Positions 1 to 6,713 of a DNA stretch of 12,595 bases are shown in pieces (position 1 is the stretch's first letter; every line of letters begins with the position of its first letter). The stretch covers positions 1-12,595 of the forward strand of contig JBAYJH010000127.1 of the NCBI GenBank assembly GCA_041665185.1. Reading direction: 5' to 3'. Source of the stretch: JACRAR01 sp041665185 (lineage in GTDB: Bacteria > Pseudomonadota > Gammaproteobacteria > Burkholderiales > Rhodocyclaceae). The notes beneath the pieces are model-generated. The model saw nothing but the letters and a program-made list of their open reading frames with translations, was not told the DNA's origin and did not search any database. Position numbers and translations under genes: made by a program.

Positions 1-940
1 CGAAGAACTCGCCGTCGTCCACGATCAGGCGGATCACCCGCAGCATGTCGTAGCCGCGATTGCGCTGGGTCGGCACGATGTCCACCAGTTCGTCGAGGCG
101 GCGCAGCGGGTCGTCGCCGCAGGGCTTGACCGGCGGCGCTTCGCCGGCATGCGATGGCAGGTAGGAAAAGCAGCGGCGCAACTGGAGGATGGCGTCCTGT
201 TCGGTGTCGGCGCTGGCATCGGCCTGGCCGGTGGTCTCGGCGTGGATCTTCCAGCCGCCGAGTTCCTCCGCGCCGATTTTCTCGCCGGTGGCGATCTCCA
301 GCATGCGCGGCCCCGCCACCGCCATGCATGTCCCCTTGGCCTGGACGACGAAGTCCGAGACCATCGCCAGCCAGGTCGGCCCGCCGAAACTGTCGCCGAG
401 GATCGCCGAAAGGATGGGCACGGCGCGGTCATGGCGGTTCCAGGCCACCGGCATCATCGACAGGCTGATGCCGTCGGAGCCCATGCCGTCGGGCATGCGC
501 AGGCCGCCGCCCTCGCCCAGGTTGAAGATCGCCATGCCGCGGCGCACCGCGTAGTCGTGCAAAGCCAGCGCCTTGCGGAAATGCACCTGCCCCTCGGTGG
601 CGGCGAACACCGTCTTGTCGGCGGCATTCACCGCCACCGGCCGGCCGTCGATGCTGCCGATGCCGATGACGAGGCCGTCGCCCCAGGATTTTTCCGCCAT
701 GCCCGGCATTTCCGAATGGGAGAGGCTGCCCAGTTCGCTGAAGCTGCCGGGGTCGACCAGCAGCGCGATGCGCTGATGCGCATTCAGCAATCCTTCATCG
801 CTGCGCCGCGCCAGCTTGTCGGCGCCGCCGAGTCGCGCGGCGCGTTCACGGCGCATATGCAGTTCGTCGATCTGGGCTTGCAGACCGAAGGGATTCGGCT
901 GGTCGGGGATCTGTTCGGGCGGGTCTTGCGATTGGGTCAT
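1..940 (-). CDS. Acyl-CoA carboxylase carboxyltransferase (beta) subunit, partial
   Basis: Leftward gene that begins at an ATG at 940 and runs off the window at base 1, so 313 N-terminal residues are visible and the C-terminal part is missing. It belongs to the carboxyltransferase-domain family (Pfam PF01039; beta subunits of acetyl-, propionyl- and methylcrotonyl-CoA carboxylases), which moves a carboxyl group from carboxybiotin to an acyl-CoA in the cytoplasm. Family signs are the entry motif NAHQRIALLVDPGSF at residues 53-67, the ATEGQVHFRKAL stretch at 114-125 and the glycine-rich oxyanion region GEGGGLRMPDG at 142-152, followed by a GDSFGGPTW turn at 182-190. The glycine-rich region differs from the usual SGGAR-type sequence, so the substrate is uncertain. 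AGGA lies about nine bases upstream of the ATG. No biotin carboxylase or biotin carrier gene is visible; it may lie beyond the edge. The family is secure, the acyl-CoA substrate is unknown. Confidence 0.85.
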   Translation of the reverse strand, partial: MTQSQDPPEQIPDQPNPFGLQAQIDELHMRRERAARLGGADKLARRSDEGLLNAHQRIALLVDPGSFSELGSLSHSEMPGMAEKSWGDGLVIGIGSIDGRPVAVNAADKTVFAATEGQVHFRKALALHDYAVRRGMAIFNLGEGGGLRMPDGMGSDGISLSMMPVAWNRHDRAVPILSAILGDSFGGPTWLAMVSDFVVQAKGTCMAVAGPRMLEIATGEKIGAEELGGWKIHAETTGQADASADTEQDAILQLRRCFSYLPSHAGEAPPVKPCGDDPLRRLDELVDIVPTQRNRGYDMLRVIRLIVDDGEFF

Positions 941-964
941 GGCGTGATCCTGATTGCGGTGAGT

Positions 965-977
965 TTCGCTATGCGAA
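965..977. promoter_or_regulatory. Candidate operator palindrome in divergent promoter region
   Basis: A perfect inverted repeat, TTCGC-TAT-GCGAA, lies 24 bases upstream of the leftward carboxyltransferase start and 76 bases upstream of the rightward dehydrogenase start. It is in the only non-coding gap between these divergent genes (941-1053) and next to a T-rich, AT-richer stretch (982-995) that could belong to a promoter. Position and symmetry suit a dimeric repressor controlling both directions. No regulator gene is visible and the motif matches no operator I can name, so this is a suggestion only. Confidence 0.3.
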
Positions 978-1042
978 TCTTGGTTTCATTTTTTTCACCG
1001 TCATGATATCTTCTTGGCGACCAACTTGCACACAACTTCGCC

Positions 1043-1050
1043 GGGAGAAA
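1043..1050 (+). promoter_or_regulatory. Ribosome binding site that fixes the SDR start
   Basis: GGGAGAAA ends three bases before the ATG at 1054. The open frame extends upstream to 1003, but the extra 17 codons lack a comparable site and add residues before the usual short lead into the Rossmann fold, so the 1054 start is preferred. Confidence 0.6.
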
Positions 1051-1053
1051 GCC

Positions 1054-1893
1054 ATGCAGGATTTCCGCGACAAGACCGCCGTCATCACCGGTGCCGCCAG
1101 CGGCATCGGCCTCGCCCTGGCGCTGCGCGCCGCCCGTGAAGGCATGCGCCTGGTGCTGGCCGACATCGAAGGCGAGAAGCTCAAGGAGGCGGCAACCACG
1201 CTGGGCATCGCCGCCGACCGTCTGTCGCTGCACACCGTGGACGTCAGCCGCGACGAGGACATCGCCAACATGGCCGACGAGGCCTTCCGTCGCTTCGGCG
1301 CAGTGCATCTGGTCTGCAACAACGCCGGTGTCGGCCTGACCCGCGTGACCTGGGAGCACTCGCTGAAGGATTGGGAGTGGGTGCTGGGCGTCAACCTGTG
1401 GAGCGTGATCCACGGCATCCGTCATTTCGTGCCGCGCATGCTGAAACAGTCCGGCGCCAGCCACATTGTCAACACCGCCTCGGTGGCGGGCCTGTTGTCG
1501 ACGCCGGGGATGGCCGCCTACAACGTCAGCAAGCACGGCGTGGTGACGCTCTCGGAAACACTCTATTCGGAACTCGCCGCGCAGAAGTCGAACGTCGGCG
1601 TCTCGGTGCTGTGCCCGGCCTGGGTGCCGACCGCCATCCACGAGTCCGGCCGCAACCGGCCGGATCGATTCGGCACGCCGGATGAGGCCTCCGCCGTCTC
1701 GCGCGCCTACGAGGAACGCATGGGTCAGGCCGTCAAGTCGGGCCGCAAGACGGCGGACGACATGGCCGACGCGGTGTTCGAGGCGGTCCAGGAAAACCGC
1801 TTCTACGTGATTCCGCACCGCAAGATCAACAACGCCGTCCAGTTGCACATGGACGATATCATGCAGTTACGCAACCCGACGCCGCTCGAATAA
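1054..1893 (+). CDS. Short-chain dehydrogenase/reductase (classical SDR)
   Basis: A 279-residue cytoplasmic NAD(P)-dependent oxidoreductase of the classical SDR family. The cofactor motif TGAASGIG is at residues 12-19, NNAG at 89-92, Asn114 sits at the catalytic asparagine position, and the catalytic triad is Ser143, Tyr156 and Lys160 (in YNVSK). Asp37 at the end of the second beta strand favours NAD(H) over NADP(H) by the usual family rule. The protein is slightly longer than the typical 250 residues, with extra sequence after the substrate loop (about residues 190-235). It is followed after only 13 bases by an MDR-family oxidoreductase, which suggests one transcript, and is divergent from an acyl-CoA carboxylase subunit. 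A role on a hydroxyacyl-CoA, steroid or alcohol substrate is possible, but the sequence does not choose between them. Confidence 0.93.
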   Translation: MQDFRDKTAVITGAASGIGLALALRAAREGMRLVLADIEGEKLKEAATTLGIAADRLSLHTVDVSRDEDIANMADEAFRRFGAVHLVCNNAGVGLTRVTWEHSLKDWEWVLGVNLWSVIHGIRHFVPRMLKQSGASHIVNTASVAGLLSTPGMAAYNVSKHGVVTLSETLYSELAAQKSNVGVSVLCPAWVPTAIHESGRNRPDRFGTPDEASAVSRAYEERMGQAVKSGRKTADDMADAVFEAVQENRFYVIPHRKINNAVQLHMDDIMQLRNPTPLE

Positions 1894-1906
1894 GCCTGGA
1901 GAACCC

Positions 1907-2884
1907 ATGAAAGCACTCTTATGCACCGCCTTCGGGCCGCTCGAACAACTCACGGTACAGGAAGTCGCCGCGCCTAGGCCGGGGCCGAAACAGGTCCTCA
2001 TCGACATCAAAGCCGCCGCCCTGAACTTCCCCGACGCGCTGATGGTACAAGGCTTGTATCAGGTCAAGCCGCCGCTGCCGTTTTCGCCGGGCGCTGAATT
2101 TGCCGGCATCATCAGCGAAGTCGGTGCCGAGGTGAAGCGCTACCAGGTCGGTGACCGCGTCATCGCCCACGGACTCGGTGGTTTCGCCGAGGAAGCGGTG
2201 TCCGATGCCGAACGCGTCATGCCCTTGCCGCAGGGCATGGATTTCGATATCGGCGCCGCCTTCGTCCTCACTTACTGCACCTCGCTGCACGGCCTGCGCG
2301 ACTGCGGCCGGCTCCAGGCCGGCGAGACCCTGCTGGTGCTGGGCGCCGCCGGCGGAGTCGGGGTGGCGGCGATCGAGATCGGCAAGGCGATGGGCGCACG
2401 GGTCATCGCCGCTGCGTCGAGCGACGCCAAGCTGGCGCTGTGCAAGCAGCTCGGCGCCGACGAGACGATCAACTACACCACCGAAAATCTGCGCCACCGC
2501 ATCAATGAGCTGACCGGCAAGCGCGGGGTCGATGTGGTCTACGATCCGGTCGGCGGTCCCTACACCGAGCCCGCCGTGCGCGGCATGGCCTGGGGCGGAC
2601 GGCTGCTGGTGATCGGCTTCGCCGCTGGCGAGATTCCGAAGATCGCCATCAATCACCTGCTGCTCAAGGAACGTTCCCTGATCGGCGTGTATTGGGGCGA
2701 TTCGGTGAGGCATAATCCGCAGCAGCATTTCAACAACGTCAAGCAACTGCTCGAATGGTTCGCGCAAGGCAAGGTCAAGCCGGTCATCAGCGAACGCGTG
2801 CCGCTTTCCGGCGCCACCGCCGCCATGGCGCGCCTGGCCAGCCGCCAGGTGATGGGCAAGGTGGTGGTGCTGCCCGAGGCGTAG
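1907..2884 (+). CDS. Zinc-independent MDR enzyme, NADPH:quinone oxidoreductase family
   Basis: A 325-residue medium-chain dehydrogenase/reductase of the quinone oxidoreductase subgroup, which reduces quinones or activated double bonds (enones, enoyl thioesters) with NADPH in the cytoplasm. The N-terminal GroES-like domain includes NFPDALMVQG (residues 40-49) and GAEFAGIISEVG (62-73); the Rossmann glycine motif GAAGGVG is at 146-152, followed by SSDAKLALCKQLGAD at 171-185. The cysteine/histidine zinc ligands of alcohol dehydrogenases are absent, as expected for this subgroup. GGAGA at 1898-1902 gives a good ribosome binding site four bases before the ATG. It lies 13 bases after the SDR gene, so the two are probably co-transcribed and may act in one pathway. 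A crotonyl-CoA or acrylyl-CoA reductase role cannot be excluded; the true substrate is unknown. Confidence 0.92.
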   Translation: MKALLCTAFGPLEQLTVQEVAAPRPGPKQVLIDIKAAALNFPDALMVQGLYQVKPPLPFSPGAEFAGIISEVGAEVKRYQVGDRVIAHGLGGFAEEAVSDAERVMPLPQGMDFDIGAAFVLTYCTSLHGLRDCGRLQAGETLLVLGAAGGVGVAAIEIGKAMGARVIAAASSDAKLALCKQLGADETINYTTENLRHRINELTGKRGVDVVYDPVGGPYTEPAVRGMAWGGRLLVIGFAAGEIPKIAINHLLLKERSLIGVYWGDSVRHNPQQHFNNVKQLLEWFAQGKVKPVISERVPLSGATAAMARLASRQVMGKVVVLPEA

Positions 2885-2933
2885 GCTTGCTCGCCGGTCT
2901 CGATTCGGGATCGCGGTACTATTGGATTTCTGC

Positions 2934-3686
2934 ATGATCGCAGACCCGCTGTTTTATCTCGCCGCCCTGTTCGCGGTGGTGCTGACCGGCGTTTCCAAAG
3001 CCGGCTTCGGCAGCGCCACCGGCGGCATGGCGGTGCCGCTGATGGCGCTGACGATCGCGCCGCCGCAGGCCGCGGCGATCATGCTGCCTATCCTGCTGAC
3101 CATGGACGCGATCGGGCTGGTAGTGTTTCGCGGCCTGTTCGACCGCGCCAACCTGCGCATCATCCTGCCCGGCGCCCTCCTCGGCATCCTCCTCGGGGCG
3201 CTGACGTTCGGCCTCGTCAACGTGCGCTGGATACGCGGGATCATCGGCCTTGAATCCATCCTGTTCGCCCTCGATCGTTTCCGCAGAGCCAGGACGGTCC
3301 TGGTTCCGCAACCGCCGTCGCCGCCGAAAGGCTGGTTCTGGAGCACCGTCTCCGGCTTCACCAGCTTCGTCTCCCACGCTGGCGGCCCGCCCATCATGCA
3401 GTTCCTGCTGCCCCAGGGCATGGACAAGCTGCGCCTGGTCGGCACCACCACGGTGTATTTTGCCGTGGTGAATTTCGTCAAGCTGGCGCCCTACGGCGCG
3501 CTGGGCTTGCTCGACCTGCGCAACCTGGCGACGTCAGCGATGTTGCTGCCTATCGTCCCCATCGGCTACTGGATCGGCCTCAGGCTGCTGCATGGACTGG
3601 ATCAACGGACTTTCACTCGTGCCCTGACCTGGTTGCTGCTGCTGACCGGCTGCAAGTTGCTGTGGGACGGTATTTTTGGGAGTTGA
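2934..3686 (+). CDS. TauE/SafE-family membrane permease (sulfite exporter-like)
   Basis: A 250-residue inner-membrane protein of the TauE/SafE family (PF01925), whose members export sulfite, sulfoacetate or other small organic or sulfur anions. Hydrophobic segments lie near residues 6-24, 43-65, 75-95, 170-190, 197-217 and 230-245, with two more around 100-113 and 135-160. The family's conserved second-half motif is seen as GFTSFVSHAGGPP at 141-153, and the first half carries the related GVSKAGFGSATGG at 19-31. I chose the ATG at 2934, with GGA seven bases upstream; an in-frame TTG at 2922 would add four residues. The gene begins 49 bases after the MDR gene on the same strand, so it may be the end of that operon and could export a product of the pathway. 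The transported compound is unknown. Confidence 0.88.
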   Translation: MIADPLFYLAALFAVVLTGVSKAGFGSATGGMAVPLMALTIAPPQAAAIMLPILLTMDAIGLVVFRGLFDRANLRIILPGALLGILLGALTFGLVNVRWIRGIIGLESILFALDRFRRARTVLVPQPPSPPKGWFWSTVSGFTSFVSHAGGPPIMQFLLPQGMDKLRLVGTTTVYFAVVNFVKLAPYGALGLLDLRNLATSAMLLPIVPIGYWIGLRLLHGLDQRTFTRALTWLLLLTGCKLLWDGIFGS

Positions 3687-3732
3687 AGCGGCAGTTATTG
3701 CCGTAGGGGGAAATTCCTAACATCCAGCGATC

Positions 3733-3836
3733 TTTCTCCCTCCCCTTTCCCACGGGGATGGCCCAAGGCCACTTCCTTCGGGGCGTTTCCTTCGGTCACA
3801 AGGGAGGGCTGGGGTGGGGATGGGTGGGACGGGTCA
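3733..3836 (-). repeat. Composite C-rich palindromic intergenic repeat with 16-bp shared core
   Basis: Read on the minus strand, a C-rich tract (3836 down to 3809) leads into CCCTCCC (3808-3802), then a core containing ACGCCCCGAAGGAAGT (3786-3771), a small hairpin GTGGCC-TTG-GGCCAT (3772-3758), and the closing arm GGGAGGG (3744-3738). The two arms pair and enclose the core. The 16-base core recurs exactly, in the opposite orientation, at 10232-10247. The layout of C-rich tract plus palindrome resembles dispersed intergenic repeats common in proteobacterial genomes; the family is not identified here. No coding frame is supported in this stretch. Confidence 0.6.
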
Positions 3837-3847
3837 TCGCGTTCACT

Positions 3848-3887
3848 TGACCCATCCCCCTCCCGACCTCCCCCTTGAAGGGGGAGG
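3848..3887 (+). repeat. C-rich tract with perfect GC palindrome
   Basis: A C-rich run ends in a near-perfect palindrome at 3867-3887, with ten-base arms CCTCCCCCTT and AAGGGGGAGG around a single G. It lies 47 bases upstream of the HD-GYP-type gene and faces the larger repeat at 3733-3836 head-to-head; TGACCC at 3848-3853 pairs with GGGTCA at 3831-3836. It could be a dispersed repeat or an mRNA hairpin; no T-run follows, so it is not a classic terminator. Confidence 0.55.
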
Positions 3888-3934
3888 AGCCTCTTGCAGT
3901 AGCTACTTGGCAGACTTCTTGCTGCATCCGGCTC

Positions 3935-4960
3935 ATGCCCACCCCCCAGCCCATTCTGCACCTGGTTCCCACCGGCAATCCGCAGGAATCCGGCAACTCC
4001 GGACACAGCCGGCCGGACACCCATCCAGGTCAACCTGTCAGCAGCACGCCGCTGGTACGCCTACAGCAACTAGCCAACGAGTTCGACGAGCTGGTCGAGG
4101 GCTGGAGCTGCAAGCAGCAGGACGTGGAGAACACCCACGGGCTGGTGGCGCGGCTGGTGGATCAAGTCCATGTCTATCCGGAGATGTGCCTGGGCATGGC
4201 AGGACGCATGGTACTACCCAGCCCATCGATGCGCCATGCCTTTCATGTCGCCGTGGTGGCCGCGCTGCTGGGTGAGGCGCTGAACCTGGCGGTCGCCCAG
4301 CAACTGACCATCGCCCGGGCGGCGCTGCTGATGAATCTCCCCTCGTTCATGCTCCAGGACGACCTGCTGAATGCGCGCGCCCATTTGAGCATGGGCCAGC
4401 GCATCAACATCGCCCGCCACCCGCTGCTGGCCTCGGAGCTGCTGGCGCATTCGAAGGGCGCCGACATCCAGTGGATCGAAGCAGTCGAGCAGCATCACGA
4501 ATCCATGGACGGCACCGGGTACCCGCACGGCCTCTCGGGACAGGACATTTGTCTCGAAGCGCGGGTATTGAAGGCGGCCGACATCTGGTGCGCTCTGGTG
4601 AGCGCCAGACCCAACCGTCCGGCCAAGTATCCGCACGACGCCATCCAGGAACTGCTGACGCGCGAACGTATGAAGCTGGATATGTCGGTGCTGGCGACGC
4701 TACGCCGGCTGCTGGGAAACTATCCGCCCGGAACGCTGGTGCGTCTTGCCAGCCGTGAAATCGCAGTGGTCACCCATTTCACCCACGGCAACGGCGGCCC
4801 CCGCAGCGTGGTCGCGGTTCTCAACGCCACCGGGGAAGTCATCGGCGAGCCCGCCCTGCGCGACACCACCCGCACCGCCAACACCATCCGCAGCTATACC
4901 TATATTCCCTCGCACCACCCACGGGCGCCGCGCTGGGAGAAGGTCTGGTCGCTGGGTTGA
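3935..4960 (+). CDS. HD-GYP-type signalling protein with degenerate HD dyad
   Basis: A 341-residue cytoplasmic protein with no membrane segment. The HD-GYP domain (cyclic-di-GMP phosphodiesterase family) runs from about residue 95 to 275: first histidine region RHAFHVAVV at 100-108, His162, the His187-His188 pair, DGTGYP at 192-197 and Asp216 in AADIW. The central HD dyad, normally within LLHDIGK, reads LLMNLPS here (131-137), so both metal ligands are replaced by Met133 and Asn134. By analogy with YN-GYP variants such as PA2572 of Pseudomonas aeruginosa, the protein is probably not an active phosphodiesterase and may bind or signal instead. The first 95 residues hold a helical lead-in (about 40-90) but no named sensor domain. 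The ATG at 3935 is preferred, though its ribosome binding site is weak; the frame is open back to a TTG at 3875 that lies inside a repeat. The gene converges on the chemoreceptor gene to its right. Confidence 0.82.
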   Translation: MPTPQPILHLVPTGNPQESGNSGHSRPDTHPGQPVSSTPLVRLQQLANEFDELVEGWSCKQQDVENTHGLVARLVDQVHVYPEMCLGMAGRMVLPSPSMRHAFHVAVVAALLGEALNLAVAQQLTIARAALLMNLPSFMLQDDLLNARAHLSMGQRINIARHPLLASELLAHSKGADIQWIEAVEQHHESMDGTGYPHGLSGQDICLEARVLKAADIWCALVSARPNRPAKYPHDAIQELLTRERMKLDMSVLATLRRLLGNYPPGTLVRLASREIAVVTHFTHGNGGPRSVVAVLNATGEVIGEPALRDTTRTANTIRSYTYIPSHHPRAPRWEKVWSLG

Positions 4961-5035
4961 GCGTCCGGCGGGTAATGCCGCCCACGGCCGGATACGCGGC
5001 ATCGCGCGACGAAAAACGCTCCCCGGTGATGAGGA

Positions 5036-6652
5036 TCAGCGCCTGAAGCGCCCGATCAGCTCCCGCAGCGATTGCGCCATGCCGCCCACCGTGAGCGCGA
5101 TGTCATGGCTTTTCGCCGCCGCGGCATTGTTCTCCTCGCCCATCTGGGCGATTCTTTCGACGTTCTGGGCGATCTGAGTGCTGGTCGTCGACTGCTCCTT
5201 GGTCGCGTTGCTCAATTCGACCAGGCGATTGAAAGCCTCGGAGGCTCCGCTCTGCAATTCCTGCAAGGGCGCCTGCAAACCTTCGATCATCTGGACGCCG
5301 TCGCTCACCTGGCGGCTGGCCGTCCCCATCTGGGTCGCCGCTCGCGCCGTCTGGGACTGGATGGACTCGATCATGGTCTTGATTTCGCTGGTCGCGGTAC
5401 CGGTCTTTTCCGCCAGCTTGCGAACCTCGTCGGCGACCACGGCGAAGCCGCGTCCCTGTTCGCCCGCCCGCGCCGCCTCGATGGCGGCATTCAGCGCCAG
5501 CAGATTGGTCTGGTCGGCAATGTCGCGGATCACGTTGGCGATATTGCTGATTTCCGCCGAACTCGATTCCAGCTCCCGCATCGATACCGCGGTCTCATCC
5601 ATGGTCACGGCGATCTTCTTGATTTCCGTCGAGGCGTCGCCCGCCAGGCGGCGGCCCTGATCGGCGATCTCGGCGGTGCGCGCGGCGATATCCTTGGCAT
5701 GCGAGGCATTGTCGGACACCTGCGAGATGCTCACCGTCATTTCTTCCACGGCCGCCGCCGTACTCGACACGGCGCCGCTTTGTTCCTCCACCGCCCGGCC
5801 GATATGCTCCGAACTGGCGCTGACGCCTTCCGCCGCGCTGCTAAGAGATGCGGCGTTTTCGGCGATGGCGGCCGTCACTTCGCGCAGACCGTTCTGCATC
5901 CGTGCCAGCGCCGCCATCAGGTCGGCCACTTCGTCGCTGCCGGCGGATTCGATGGTGCTGGTCAGATTGCCTTCCGCGACTTGGTCGGCCACCCGGACTG
6001 CGCGGGCCAGGCGGGAGGTGATCCCGCGCGCCATGGCGAGGCCCAGGGCGGTAGCCAGTCCCGCCGCGATCAGCACCACCGCGATCAACACCGCCACGCT
6101 GCGCGAGTAAGCCTTGTCGGCGAGCTCATAGGAAGCCTTGCTGCTCATCGTTTGAAACTCGACCAGCTTCTCCATCAGCGCGTCGAGGCTCCTGAAATCC
6201 TCGTCGGTGGTCTGCATCGCGGAGACCGCCAGCGTCATGTCCACCGCCGCAAGTTCGAGGGCACCGGCCAGCGACTTCTTGTACTTGGCGAGACGCTCGA
6301 GTGCCTGCTTGCTCAATTGTTTCTCCTCGTCCAGCAGATCGGGCGACTCCGCCCATTTCTTGAAATCCGCCGTCCCTTTCTCGGAAACCGCCATTACCGT
6401 CTTCATTTCCTTGGCGACATAGGCGTCGCCCAGGGTCGGACCGAAAGTCAGCACGCGGTAGACGCCCGCCTGGGTCGCCGAAAACACGCCGCGCGCCTGG
6501 TACGCCTCCTTGAGATGATCCTGCCGGACACCGTATAGCTCATCGAGGGCCTGATGCTGAGCGCGCAATGCCTGGTAGCAAACGGCGCCCGACAGGATCA
6601 GCAACAGCACCGCCGCCGCCGGGGCGAGCAGTATCTTCTGGAGAATCTTCAT
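5036..6652 (-). CDS. Methyl-accepting chemotaxis protein (chemoreceptor)
   Basis: A 538-residue inner-membrane chemoreceptor. Residues 8-27 form the first membrane segment, 28-182 a mainly helical periplasmic part that looks like a four-helix-bundle sensor, and 184-207 the second membrane segment. A HAMP domain follows at about 208-262 and the cytoplasmic signalling domain at about 263-538. The highly conserved hairpin tip, which binds CheA and CheW, is visible from IADQTNLLALNAA (378-390) to GFAVVADEVRKLAE (402-415). There is no C-terminal NWETF-like pentapeptide for CheR/CheB docking; the protein ends GRFRR. It starts 61 bases after a gene for a secreted Cache protein on the same strand and is probably co-transcribed with it. 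CheD is encoded just upstream of that. The receptor itself lacks a Cache domain, so the neighbour may supply ligand recognition. The ligand is unknown. Confidence 0.95.
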   Translation of the reverse strand: MKILQKILLAPAAAVLLLILSGAVCYQALRAQHQALDELYGVRQDHLKEAYQARGVFSATQAGVYRVLTFGPTLGDAYVAKEMKTVMAVSEKGTADFKKWAESPDLLDEEKQLSKQALERLAKYKKSLAGALELAAVDMTLAVSAMQTTDEDFRSLDALMEKLVEFQTMSSKASYELADKAYSRSVAVLIAVVLIAAGLATALGLAMARGITSRLARAVRVADQVAEGNLTSTIESAGSDEVADLMAALARMQNGLREVTAAIAENAASLSSAAEGVSASSEHIGRAVEEQSGAVSSTAAAVEEMTVSISQVSDNASHAKDIAARTAEIADQGRRLAGDASTEIKKIAVTMDETAVSMRELESSSAEISNIANVIRDIADQTNLLALNAAIEAARAGEQGRGFAVVADEVRKLAEKTGTATSEIKTMIESIQSQTARAATQMGTASRQVSDGVQMIEGLQAPLQELQSGASEAFNRLVELSNATKEQSTTSTQIAQNVERIAQMGEENNAAAAKSHDIALTVGGMAQSLRELIGRFRR

Positions 6653-6683
6653 GGCAATTCACCCACGAAATGGTGCAAGGGAA

Positions 6684-6704
6684 GGGGAAGCCGAAGGCCT
6701 CCCC
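6684..6704 (-). promoter_or_regulatory. Intercistronic hairpin between Cache and chemoreceptor genes
   Basis: On the minus strand GGGGAGGC and GCTTCCCC form an eight-pair stem (one G-U) around the five-base loop CTTCG. It lies after the Cache stop codon (6714) and before the chemoreceptor start (6652). It is followed by TTCCCTTG rather than a clean U-run, so it would be at most a leaky terminator. An RNA-stabilising or attenuating element that lowers receptor output relative to the Cache protein is a reasonable guess. Confidence 0.5.
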
Positions 6705-6713
6705 GGCACGCGG

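Noticed and set aside
149..1006. Open frame of 285 codons on the plus strand at the left edge
   Set aside because: Antisense to the carboxyltransferase gene, whose minus-strand frame carries family motifs; this frame has none.
1919..2935. Open frame of 338 codons on the minus strand opposite the MDR gene
   Set aside because: Antisense shadow; His/Arg/Asp/Gln-rich and without motifs, while the plus-strand frame shows full MDR signatures.
3689..3703. Small hairpin CGGCA-GTTAT-TGCCG after the TauE/SafE gene
   Set aside because: Only five pairs and followed by a G-run, not T; could be chance.
3733..3887. Possible CRISPR or tandem array in the repeat-rich spacer
   Set aside because: The repeats are inverted and of unequal length, with no regular spacers and no cas genes in the window.
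4961..4997. Possible hairpin in the convergent gap between the HD-GYP-type and chemoreceptor genes (GGCGG 4967-4971 with CCGCC 4978-4982)
   Set aside because: Short stems that compete with an outer imperfect repeat and no T-run on the plus strand; on the minus strand five Ts at 5016-5012 follow only a weak stem. Not convincing as a terminator.
5072..6538. Open frame of 488 codons on the plus strand opposite the chemoreceptor gene
   Set aside because: Its product is rich in His, Arg, Gly and Asp with no domain, and it is the antisense shadow of a clear receptor gene in GC-rich DNA.
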